DNA of 6,872 nt from an uncultured Flavobacteriales bacterium (lineage in GTDB: Bacteria; Bacteroidota; Bacteroidia; Flavobacteriales_D; Parvicellaceae): NCBI GenBank assembly GCA_938084875.1, contig CALKFX010000018.1, positions 1 to 6,872 on the forward strand, written 5' to 3'. A model generated the notes under the pieces. That model was not told where the DNA came from, did no database searches, and was given only the letters and a program-made list of their open reading frames with translations. Both the position numbers and the translations under genes were made by a program. This document shows positions 1 through 6,377 of this stretch, one piece after another (the stretch's first letter is position 1; every line of letters starts with the position of its first letter).

Positions 1-580
1 GTTGGTAAAATCTTGGAATTTTTCCTCTTTTATTTCTATATTTTTAGGAGTTTCTTTTGCTGCTTCTTTGGCATTTTTAAAACCTGTTAGCCAAGATGAT
101 TCCTTTTATTACCTTGTAATTTGTGGAATAGTATCTGTCGCTAGTATGATACTGCCCGGTCTTTCAGGATCTTATGTTTTAATTTTAATGGGTAATTATC
201 AGTTAATTATGCTTCAATCAGTTTCAGATCCTTTTTCAAATTTGAATATTTTAGTGCCGGTTATTTTAGGTTCCGTTGTAGGTTTTTTGGGACTTTCTCA
301 TGGAATAAGTTTTGTTCTCAAAAAATTTTACAATTCTACAATTTCATTATTAACTGGCTTTGTTATTGGTTCGTTATTAATTATTTGGCCTTGGAAAATT
401 CCTTTAGAAACTATTGTTGGTAGAGGGGGAGAGCTGAAAGTAGTATCCTACAGCTGGGTTTTTCCTGATTTATCTCTTTTAGAAAATATTTTCTGTCTTA
501 TTCTAATCTTCTTAGGTATTTTTATTGTTTGGTTGATAGAATATTTAGGTTCAAAAATTAATTCTAATCCTACCAATTGA
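1..580 (+). CDS. DUF368 family membrane protein (polyprenyl-phosphate translocase type), 5'-truncated by window edge
   Basis: Only the last 192 or so residues are present; the frame is open to the left edge, so the TTG at base 2 is not a real start. Family members are around 300 residues, so the N-terminal third is missing. The visible part is very hydrophobic, with about five membrane segments (visible residues roughly 7-27, 36-62, 83-105, 110-130 and 160-185). It carries the diagnostic C-terminal motif PGLSGS followed by YVLILMGNY at visible residues 52-66, the second of the two PG-x-SG repeats of DUF368. Known for the family: DUF368 proteins (called PopT in some work) help return undecaprenyl phosphate to the inner face of the cytoplasmic membrane for reuse in peptidoglycan and glycan synthesis. 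Assigning that role here is inference from the family. Its TGA stop overlaps the aroE start by 4 bases, so the two are probably translationally coupled. Confidence 0.88.
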   Translation, partial: LVKSWNFSSFISIFLGVSFAASLAFLKPVSQDDSFYYLVICGIVSVASMILPGLSGSYVLILMGNYQLIMLQSVSDPFSNLNILVPVILGSVVGFLGLSHGISFVLKKFYNSTISLLTGFVIGSLLIIWPWKIPLETIVGRGGELKVVSYSWVFPDLSLLENIFCLILIFLGIFIVWLIEYLGSKINSNPTN

Positions 581-1341
581 GAAATTTTGGACTTATTGGT
601 AAGAGTTTGGTTCATTCTTTTTCAAAGGATTATTTTAACAAGAAATTTAAAACTGAAAACAATGATGCTCTTTATTCCAATTTTGAATTAGAAGATATTC
701 CAAGTTTAAAAGAATTATTTTCCGATTATAAACTTTCTGGACTTAATGTCACTATCCCATTTAAGCAAAAAGTAATTTCACAATTAGATTCTTTAGATGA
801 AATATCTCATGAAATTAATGCGGTAAACACGATCAAGCCATTTTTTGATAACAATAAACTTGTTTCTTTAAAAGGATATAATACTGATGTTTATGGTTTC
901 CAACAAATGGTAAAACCATATTTGAAATCTCACCATACCAAAGCTCTAATTTTAGGGACTGGAGGTGCCTCAAAAGCAGTTGCTTATGTATTAAATTCTT
1001 TAAATATCGAAGTAAATTTTATTACTAGAAATAATTTTCCTTCGTTAAATAATTATTTCACTTGGAATCAATTAAACAGCCATATGGTTGCTGGACATTA
1101 TTTAATTATCAATACTACTCCTATTGGTATGTATCCTGATGTTGACCAAGAAATAATAATCTCCTATGATAATTTGACCTCCAAACATTTAGTGATTGAT
1201 TTAATATACAATCCCGAGCAAACTCTTTTTTTAAAAAAAGCGCTTTTAAAAAATGCTCAAATTCTCAATGGTTATCAAATGTTAGTTCATCAAGCACTTA
1301 AAGCTTGGGACATATGGGAATCGTCTAATATTATTAAGTAA
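577..1341 (+). CDS. aroE: Shikimate dehydrogenase (NADP+)
   Basis: Reduces 3-dehydroshikimate to shikimate with NADPH in the cytoplasmic chorismate pathway to aromatic amino acids. At 254 residues it is slightly short, as is usual for Bacteroidetes AroE. Substrate side: S14 and S16 in the HSFS loop, the NVTIPFK motif at 57-63 with catalytic K63, N84 in NAVNT, and D104 in GYNTDVYGF. NADP side: glycine-rich loop GTGGASKA at 127-134 and TRN at 150-152 for the 2'-phosphate. Later come NTTPIGMYP at 179-187, DLIYNPEQT at 208-216 and NGYQML at 231-236. Every expected motif is present, so it should be active. The start is TTG: conserved N-terminal residues FGLIG and the serine loop lie upstream of the first ATG, which rules out a later start. 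It overlaps the preceding stop by 4 bases (TTGA), and uvrB follows after 9 bases. Confidence 0.97.
   Translation: MRNFGLIGKSLVHSFSKDYFNKKFKTENNDALYSNFELEDIPSLKELFSDYKLSGLNVTIPFKQKVISQLDSLDEISHEINAVNTIKPFFDNNKLVSLKGYNTDVYGFQQMVKPYLKSHHTKALILGTGGASKAVAYVLNSLNIEVNFITRNNFPSLNNYFTWNQLNSHMVAGHYLIINTTPIGMYPDVDQEIIISYDNLTSKHLVIDLIYNPEQTLFLKKALLKNAQILNGYQMLVHQALKAWDIWESSNIIK
1226..1247. repeat. T7A7 homopolymer tract joined to a 12-base palindrome, inside aroE
   Basis: Seven T (1226-1232) run directly into seven A (1233-1239). The last four A belong to the perfect palindrome AAAAGCGCTTTT (1236-1247). In the aroE frame the tract reads CTT TTT TTA AAA AAA GCG, which places a T TTA AAA heptamer (1230-1236) in the register used by -1 slippery sites. 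It is probably just AT-rich coding sequence for residues L217-K221, but it is a likely slippage spot. Confidence 0.6.
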
Positions 1342-1350
1342 TATTGAACA

Positions 1351-3372
1351 GTGAAATTTAATTTAAAATCAGATTTTTCTCCAACTGGTGACCAGCCAGA
1401 AGCTATTGCAGATTTAGTTCAAGGAATTAACGATGGAATTGCTGCTCAAACGCTTTTAGGGGTTACAGGTTCTGGTAAAACTTTTACTGTTGCCAATGTG
1501 ATTGAAAAAGTAGAAAGACCTACTCTAATTCTATCTCATAATAAAACACTTGCTGCCCAGCTTTATCAAGAGTTTAAAACTTTTTTCCCTAATAATGCAG
1601 TTGAATATTTCGTTTCATACTACGATTATTACCAACCTGAAGCCTATTTACCTTCTTCGGATACCTATATAGAAAAAGATCTTTCAATTAACGACGATAT
1701 TGAAAAACTACGATTAAGTACTACAACTTCTTTACTATCGGGAAGAAAAGATGTTATAGTTGTTTCTTCAGTTTCTTGTATTTATGGGATAGGAAATCCA
1801 GTTAATTTTAGCAATAGTATTGTAACTATAGAAGTAGGTCAAAAAATAGCTAGAAATTTATTTCTAAGACAATTAGTTGACAATCTATATTCCAGAACTA
1901 CTACAGATTTAAAAAGAGGAAACTTTAGAGTTGTAGGAGACACTGTAGATATTCATTTAGCTTATGCTGATTTTGGAATTAGAATTACTTTTTGGGGAGA
2001 CGAAATTGATTCCATTGGAATTTTAGATTTGGTAAATAATAAAATTTTAGAGAATCAAGATCAGTATATTATATACCCTGCAAATATTTTTGTTACTGAT
2101 AAAGAAGATGTGAAAAGATCTATTTTTCAAATTCAAGATGATTTAGTAAAGCAAATAGAGTTTTTCAACGAAATAGGAAAAAATTTAGAATCAAAAAGAA
2201 TCCAGAATAGGGTGGAGCTAGATTTAGAAATGATAAGAGAGTTGGGATACTGTTCAGGAATTGAAAATTACTCTAGATATTTTGACAATAGAAAGCCTGG
2301 CGACAGACCTTTTTGTCTTTTAGATTATTTCCCAGAAGATTTTCTAATGGTAATTGACGAATCTCATGTTACAATTTCTCAGATAAAAGCAATGTATGGT
2401 GGAGATAGATCGAGGAAAGTAAATTTAGTAGATTATGGTTTTAGACTCCCTGCAGCTTTGGACAATCGTCCTTTAAAATTTGAAGAGTTTGAACAAATTC
2501 ATAATCAAATTATTTATGTAAGTGCCACACCTGCAGAATACGAACTTACAAAGTGTGACGGAATTGTTACAGAACAACTTATTAGACCAACAGGTTTACT
2601 AGATCCTGAGATTACAGTAAAACCGAAATTAAATCAAGTAGATGATCTTTTAGAAGAAATACGAAAAGTAGTAGAGGATGAAAATAGAGTACTGGTAACT
2701 ACTCTCACCAAGAGAATGGCTGAAGAGCTAGATAAGTATTTTGCTAAAATTGGAATTAGATCTAGGTATATTCATTCGGATGTAGACACCTTAGAAAGAG
2801 TAGAAATCTTACAAGATTTAAGAAAAGGTATTTTTGATGTGCTTATTGGGGTGAATTTACTAAGAGAAGGCTTGGATTTGCCCGAGGTGTCTCTAGTCGC
2901 TATTTTGGATGCAGATAATGAAGGATTTTTAAGATCGGAAAGATCTTTAGTTCAAACTGTTGGTAGAGCGGCAAGAAACATCAATGGACGTGTTATTATG
3001 TATGCAGATAGAATAACTAAAGCAATGGAAATTACTATTAGTGAAACTAATAGAAGAAGAGAAAAACAGCGTAATTATAATCGATTAAATGGCATAGTGC
3101 CTACCCAAATTTTTAAATCCAATGAAAACGATCTTCTTATTGGTAGAGTTAGTGAAAAAGAAGAAATAAACGAGTTAGTTATTTCAAGTGATCCTTCAAT
3201 TCAAGACCCTGTTGTAGAGAATATGGGCAGAGTTGAGTTGGAGAAAAGTATAGAAAATATTAAAAAGCAGATGGAAAGAGAAGCTAAGAAAGAAAACTTC
3301 ATGCAGGCAGCAGTATTAAGAGACGAACTCTTTAAATATAAAAAAATACTTCTTAAGAAATTTGACGACTAG
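1351..3372 (+). CDS. uvrB: Excinuclease ABC subunit B
   Basis: UvrB is the damage-verifying helicase-like subunit of nucleotide excision repair. UvrA loads it, it opens the DNA around the lesion with a beta-hairpin, and it recruits UvrC to cut. The protein has 673 residues, the standard full length. Walker A GVTGSGKT lies at 37-44, the tyrosine-rich beta-hairpin with YYDYYQPEAY at 90-99, Walker B DESH at 336-339, and helicase motif VI QTVGRAARN at 535-543. The C-terminal UVR domain that contacts UvrC is at about 628-667 (ELEKSIENIKKQM onwards). No key residue is missing. The start is GTG; the FNLKSDFSPTGDQPEAI beginning fits the family exactly. Only 9 bases separate it from aroE, so the two are probably co-transcribed, although their functions are unrelated. 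There is no clear Shine-Dalgarno sequence. No uvrA or uvrC is in the window. Its stop overlaps that of the opposite-strand gene. Confidence 0.99.
   Translation: MKFNLKSDFSPTGDQPEAIADLVQGINDGIAAQTLLGVTGSGKTFTVANVIEKVERPTLILSHNKTLAAQLYQEFKTFFPNNAVEYFVSYYDYYQPEAYLPSSDTYIEKDLSINDDIEKLRLSTTTSLLSGRKDVIVVSSVSCIYGIGNPVNFSNSIVTIEVGQKIARNLFLRQLVDNLYSRTTTDLKRGNFRVVGDTVDIHLAYADFGIRITFWGDEIDSIGILDLVNNKILENQDQYIIYPANIFVTDKEDVKRSIFQIQDDLVKQIEFFNEIGKNLESKRIQNRVELDLEMIRELGYCSGIENYSRYFDNRKPGDRPFCLLDYFPEDFLMVIDESHVTISQIKAMYGGDRSRKVNLVDYGFRLPAALDNRPLKFEEFEQIHNQIIYVSATPAEYELTKCDGIVTEQLIRPTGLLDPEITVKPKLNQVDDLLEEIRKVVEDENRVLVTTLTKRMAEELDKYFAKIGIRSRYIHSDVDTLERVEILQDLRKGIFDVLIGVNLLREGLDLPEVSLVAILDADNEGFLRSERSLVQTVGRAARNINGRVIMYADRITKAMEITISETNRRREKQRNYNRLNGIVPTQIFKSNENDLLIGRVSEKEEINELVISSDPSIQDPVVENMGRVELEKSIENIKKQMEREAKKENFMQAAVLRDELFKYKKILLKKFDD
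3369..3372. other. Tail-to-tail stop-codon overlap (CTAG)
   Basis: The palindrome CTAG holds both stops: TAG of uvrB on the plus strand (3370-3372) and TAG of the convergent secreted-protein gene on the minus strand (3369-3371). There is therefore no intergenic room for a terminator, and each transcript must end inside the opposite gene or rely on factor-dependent termination. Confidence 0.95.
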
Positions 3373-3995
3373 AGGTTGTTGTAACCAACAGCAAGAATAA
3401 TAGAGCCTTTTGTAAGAACTCTAGATTCATTGCCTTCTTCATCTATTTTATATCCTCTTTCTGAATATGGAATTATATAATTTATAAATAACTTTTTAAG
3501 TCTAATATTTTCTATTATTTTTTGTTGATATAATTTTTCACTTTCAGAAATATCTACTTTTTTAGCAAGTTCTTCACTCTTGGCTTTCTTAAGCTTTTCG
3601 ATCATTTCTTTGGTTTCCGTAGTAAACTCATTGCTTGCAACATTTGTAGTTTCGTATAGCAACACTCTATTAATAAATTTTTTAGGCTTATCGTAAATTT
3701 TAATACTAATTGGCTCATCAGAAATCCCCATAGAATTAAAAGACAAACGGTAGTTTTCATTTTGGATAGTAGCTATTTCTACTTCCTTTGAATAATCAAA
3801 TTCTTTATATGTGAAATGAGTGGTAAGAGAACCGTCGTATCTAAAAGGTCTTAGTGCCATTCTGCAATTTTTCCTAAAGTCTTTGAGTTGAATTAAGCGT
3901 TCTTGGTAAGGGGTTAATTCTACCTCTTTTTGTGCTTCAAATCTTGAGTTAATATTAAAAATAATTAAAAATAAAAATATGTATTTGCCAATCAT
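3369..3995 (-). CDS. Predicted secreted/periplasmic protein of unknown function
   Basis: I do not recognise a named family. The 208-residue protein begins with a plausible Sec signal peptide: MIGK, then hydrophobic residues 5-15, with cleavage probably just before Q22, a common Bacteroidetes pattern. There is no lipobox cysteine, so export to the periplasm or beyond is inferred. The mature part starts with a charged, probably helical stretch (22-50, with one cysteine at about 44). A region rich in alternating polar and hydrophobic residues follows (about 55-115) and could be beta structure. Next is a lysine/glutamate-rich, likely helical or coiled-coil segment (about 125-165), then a tail ending GSIILAVGYNNL. 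It starts 10 bases after the lipoprotein gene upstream on the same strand and is probably co-transcribed with it. The ATG is well placed for the signal peptide. Its stop overlaps the uvrB stop. Confidence 0.8.
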   Translation of the reverse strand: MIGKYIFLFLIIFNINSRFEAQKEVELTPYQERLIQLKDFRKNCRMALRPFRYDGSLTTHFTYKEFDYSKEVEIATIQNENYRLSFNSMGISDEPISIKIYDKPKKFINRVLLYETTNVASNEFTTETKEMIEKLKKAKSEELAKKVDISESEKLYQQKIIENIRLKKLFINYIIPYSERGYKIDEEGNESRVLTKGSIILAVGYNNL

Positions 3996-4005
3996 AAAAT
4001 AATAA

Positions 4006-4887
4006 TTACATGGTTATTTCTTGTCTTAATTCCAAAATCATTTCTGAAATTGAAATAGCTTCTTCATGTTTTAGTTCAACATCTAAATATTCAATGTTTT
4101 CACCTTCTTGTTTCACAGACCATAAATTATGGTATGCATCAACAACTTCTTCAATGTGGTCAGTTAAGTCTATTAAATCATCGGTTTGGTTTTCAACCCC
4201 TCTTAATCCTCTAATTAGAGATCTAGCAATGGTCATTTGCTCTGATAATAAAACACTAATTTTATGATCGTTGTTTCCAAGGATTGTATGGGTTCCAATA
4301 TTCATTCCCTCTACCCATGCTCCAGTAAAATATATTACGCTTAAGTCTGTTAATTCATTATCTTGTATATAATCATCAGTCATTATTTGAATATCAAAAA
4401 GAATAGACATTACACTATCTTGATTACCAACATTTTTTTCAAATCTTTCTACCAAATTGTCTGACAAGAAAATAGATTCCAATCCTATTTTTGAGGCCAT
4501 TTCTTTAGAAACTTTTAAATATTCACTAGCTTCTGCAAATTTGTCATTGGTTACACAATATGCTAAATCACATGCATAAACTCCAAAATTTATTGTTTGT
4601 TTAAATTTGGTTGAGTATAGTTTTGAGTTTGAAACTTTATTTGTTAATCCTTCTTCATAATTCATGTTTGCTTTTTTCAAAATGGAAGCAATTTGAATTG
4701 GAGAGGGTGGCATAAATTCAAAATCTTTTTCTACTATTTCAACTTCAATGCTGTGGTTATCTTTATTTTCAGATGTATTTTCACCGTCTTGGAGTTTGTC
4801 ATTAGGCTGGTTTTCAGATTCACAACTAACAATAATGGATGCTATTAAGCAAAATATTAAGGTGTGATACAAATTATGTTTTCTCAT
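4006..4887 (-). CDS. Predicted lipoprotein of unknown function, mostly helical
   Basis: This 293-residue protein has a lipoprotein signal peptide: MRKH, a hydrophobic core at about 9-20, and the lipobox IVSC with C22 as the lipidated residue. An acidic, asparagine-rich linker (23-57) follows and should hold the domain away from the membrane; acidic residues just after the cysteine could favour surface exposure in this phylum, but this is inference. The folded part begins near PPSP (60-63) and looks almost wholly alpha-helical, with NFGVYACDLAYC at 100-111 and a WVEGMNIGTH segment near 190-200. The pattern resembles a widespread Bacteroidetes lipoprotein family without known function; that is from memory and unconfirmed. 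I see no catalytic motif. It lies 41 bases after the HAD gene and 10 bases before the secreted-protein gene. The 41-base gap is AT-rich and I see no TAnnTTTG promoter in it. Confidence 0.85.
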   Translation of the reverse strand: MRKHNLYHTLIFCLIASIIVSCESENQPNDKLQDGENTSENKDNHSIEVEIVEKDFEFMPPSPIQIASILKKANMNYEEGLTNKVSNSKLYSTKFKQTINFGVYACDLAYCVTNDKFAEASEYLKVSKEMASKIGLESIFLSDNLVERFEKNVGNQDSVMSILFDIQIMTDDYIQDNELTDLSVIYFTGAWVEGMNIGTHTILGNNDHKISVLLSEQMTIARSLIRGLRGVENQTDDLIDLTDHIEEVVDAYHNLWSVKQEGENIEYLDVELKHEEAISISEMILELRQEITM

Positions 4888-4928
4888 AATTAAAATTTGT
4901 TTACAGTAAATTTAAATAAAATAAGTAA

Positions 4929-5372
4929 TTATTCAGAAATAAAATCATCATTGAATACTTCAATTTCTTTTTCAGTTTTAACTAACGGGGTAAATTTCCC
5001 TCTAAATCTAGTTGCTTTTACCATGTGATTATCTATCCAGTGGTAATTACCACCTCTAGGTTTGTTCATAAGTAATGCGTGGTATTTAATATTATGCATT
5101 TTTAACCATCTTTCCGTGTATTCTCTTTGTTCTTCTGTTCTTGATGTAAAAAAAGTAATGATGTGACCTTCTAAATACCATTTTTCTAAAACTTCTAATG
5201 CGTCTGGGAATGGAAGACATGTCAACATTCTTTCAGGTTCTTCATTAGGAACATCTTCGGTTATAGTACCATCAATGTCGATAAGATAATTTTTAATGTT
5301 TTCTGGGAGAGTGGGACTAAGTGTTTGACCATCTGCACCAATTAGAGTATTTAATTTTTCTTTGGATGACAT
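4929..5372 (-). CDS. Small HAD-superfamily phosphatase-like protein
   Basis: This is a 147-residue cytoplasmic protein with a HAD (haloacid dehalogenase-like) core. Motif I is LIDIDGTITED, with nucleophile D32 and acid/base D34. Motif II is FFTSR at 74-78. A motif III lysine is probably K104 in MNKPRGGNYHW. D114 in WIDNH may serve as the motif IV acidic residue, although the usual DD or DxxxD pair is not obvious. There is no room for a cap domain, which in this superfamily often means a large, exposed or polymer-linked phosphate substrate. The TSRTEEQREYTERWL segment recalls small HAD phosphatases such as polynucleotide 3'-phosphatase domains, but the resemblance is too general to name a substrate. 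A 30-residue N-terminal extension precedes the core. Bacteroidetes relatives are, as I recall, sometimes labelled phosphoheptose isomerase; the sequence does not support that. It starts 10 bases after the rpoD stop, in apparent operon with it. Confidence 0.85.
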   Translation of the reverse strand: MSSKEKLNTLIGADGQTLSPTLPENIKNYLIDIDGTITEDVPNEEPERMLTCLPFPDALEVLEKWYLEGHIITFFTSRTEEQREYTERWLKMHNIKYHALLMNKPRGGNYHWIDNHMVKATRFRGKFTPLVKTEKEIEVFNDDFISE

Positions 5373-5382
5373 TTTTGAAATT

Positions 5383-6246
5383 TTAGCCTAAATAAGCTTT
5401 AAGTAGTTTGCTTCTTGAGTTGTGTCTAAGTCTTCTTATCGCTTTTTCCTTGATTTGTCTAACTCTTTCTCTTGTAAGATCAAATTTTGAACCTATTTCT
5501 TCAAGGGTTAATCCATGTTTTTTTCCTATACCAAAAAATAGCATTACTACGTCTTTTTCTCTATCATTTAATGTAGAAAGTGATCTCTCAATTTCTCTTT
5601 GTAAAGACTCTCTCATTAAGTCTAAATCAGCTTTTGGACTGTCATTGTTAACCATTACATCCAACAAAGAATTGTCTTCTCCATCTACAAAAGGAGCATC
5701 TACCGAAACGTGTCTTCCACTTATTTTCATGGTATCTTTTACTTTATCTTCCGAAAGTTCAAGAGCTGTAGCAAGTTCGTCACTACTAGGAGGTCTTTCA
5801 AATTCTTGTTCAAGTCTTGAAAAAGCTTTATTTATTTTATTTAAGGAACCTACTTGATTAAGTGGTAATCTAACAATTCTAGATTGTTCTGCTAATGCCT
5901 GTAAGATAGATTGTCTTATCCACCAAACTGCATACGATATAAATTTAAACCCTCTTGTTTCGTCAAATCTTTGAGCTGCTTTAATTAGTCCTAAATTACC
6001 TTCGTTGATTAAATCAGGAAGAGTTAAACCTTGGTTTTGGTATTGTTTAGCAACTGAAACAACAAATCTTAAGTTGGCTTTAGTTAATTTTTCCAATGCA
6101 ATTTGATCGCCCTGTTTTATTTTTTGAGCCAACTCAACTTCCATTTCTGCGGTGATTAATTCCTCTCTGCCAATCTCTTGCAAGTATTTGTCTAATGACT
6201 GACTTTCTCTGTTGGTTATTGATTTGGTAATTTTAAGTTGTCTCAT
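5383..6246 (-). CDS. rpoD: Primary RNA polymerase sigma factor (RpoD/SigA, Bacteroidetes type)
   Basis: This is the housekeeping sigma subunit that directs core RNA polymerase to most promoters. The 287-residue protein begins almost at once with region 1.2 (SLDKYLQEIGREELIT at 17-32) and lacks region 1.1, as is known for the primary sigma of this phylum. Region 2 spans about 56-125: the core-binding 2.2 helix DLINEGNLGLIKA at 78-90 and the -10 recognition and melting segment SYAVWWIRQSI at 104-114. Region 3 is about 125-205. Region 4 is about 223-287, with the -35-binding helix-turn-helix LTLEEIGSKF...TRERVRQIKEKA at 246-269. The MRQLKITKSITNRES start is the one usual in the phylum. Upstream lies a promoter of the class this sigma itself recognises, so it probably transcribes its own gene. 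A HAD gene follows after 10 bases, with no terminator visible. Confidence 0.98.
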   Translation of the reverse strand: MRQLKITKSITNRESQSLDKYLQEIGREELITAEMEVELAQKIKQGDQIALEKLTKANLRFVVSVAKQYQNQGLTLPDLINEGNLGLIKAAQRFDETRGFKFISYAVWWIRQSILQALAEQSRIVRLPLNQVGSLNKINKAFSRLEQEFERPPSSDELATALELSEDKVKDTMKISGRHVSVDAPFVDGEDNSLLDVMVNNDSPKADLDLMRESLQREIERSLSTLNDREKDVVMLFFGIGKKHGLTLEEIGSKFDLTRERVRQIKEKAIRRLRHNSRSKLLKAYLG

Positions 6247-6252
6247 AAAAAG

Positions 6253-6263
6253 AATTACTATTT
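6253..6263. repeat. 11-base direct repeat, copy 1 (rpoD leader)
   Basis: AATTACTATTT (plus strand) lies in the rpoD leader, between the promoter and the start codon. It recurs exactly at 6335-6345, 82 bases away. Being AT-rich and short, it may be chance. Confidence 0.35.
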
Positions 6264-6271
6264 GATGATTT

Positions 6272-6302
6272 CAAATGTAGTTCAATCTACCTCATAAGTC
6301 AA
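6272..6302 (-). promoter_or_regulatory. Bacteroidetes-type promoter for rpoD
   Basis: On the minus strand a TTG (6302-6300) is followed by 20 bases and then TACATTTG (6279-6272). This fits the known TTG-N17-23-TAnnTTTG consensus of the phylum's primary sigma factor exactly. The -7 box ends 25 bases before the ATG at 6246, which leaves a short leader of roughly 20 bases. The leader is AT-rich and has no Shine-Dalgarno sequence. It probably drives rpoD and the three genes after it. Confidence 0.75.
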
Positions 6303-6334
6303 GTTAAAATAGGTTAATATTTATAGTTGTTGAA

Positions 6335-6345
6335 AATTACTATTT
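6335..6345. repeat. 11-base direct repeat, copy 2 (upstream of rpoD promoter)
   Basis: This is the second exact copy of AATTACTATTT, upstream of the rpoD promoter. It overlaps one arm of the weak hairpin at 6343-6368. With the first copy it brackets the promoter, as paired regulator sites would, but no known operator is recognised. Confidence 0.35.
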
Positions 6346-6368
6346 AACAGAGAAAGAACTATGTTAAA
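6343..6368 (-). terminator. Weak hairpin after the DUF4249 gene, possible terminator
   Basis: A perfect 7-base inverted repeat, TTTAACA (6343-6349) and TGTTAAA (6362-6368), surrounds a 12-base loop and sits about 10 bases after the DUF4249 stop. The stem has only one G-C pair, the loop is long, and no solid T run follows on the minus strand. It would be a poor intrinsic terminator and may be only an AT-rich coincidence. Confidence 0.25.
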
Positions 6369-6377
6369 AACTTTTTA

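Noticed and set aside
2..580. A complete 192-residue membrane protein starting at TTG at base 2
   Set aside because: The family is about 300 residues and has a first PG-x-SG half that would lie to the left; the gene is cut by the window.
2083..2090. TATTTTTG, a match to the TAnnTTTG box, on the plus strand
   Set aside because: It is inside uvrB with no gene start nearby; isolated matches are expected by chance in such AT-rich sequence.
3375..3392. Hairpin GTTGTTG / CAACAGC as a terminator between uvrB and the convergent gene
   Set aside because: It lies in the coding sequence of the minus-strand gene, includes a G-T pair and has no T run on either strand.
4010..4267. Open frame of 85 codons on the plus strand
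   Set aside because: It lies entirely within the lipoprotein gene on the opposite strand, with serine-rich low-complexity sequence and no family features; it is a shadow.
5408..5857. Open frame of 149 codons on the plus strand
   Set aside because: It is antisense to the highly conserved rpoD and its leucine/serine-rich translation is what the complement of such a gene gives.
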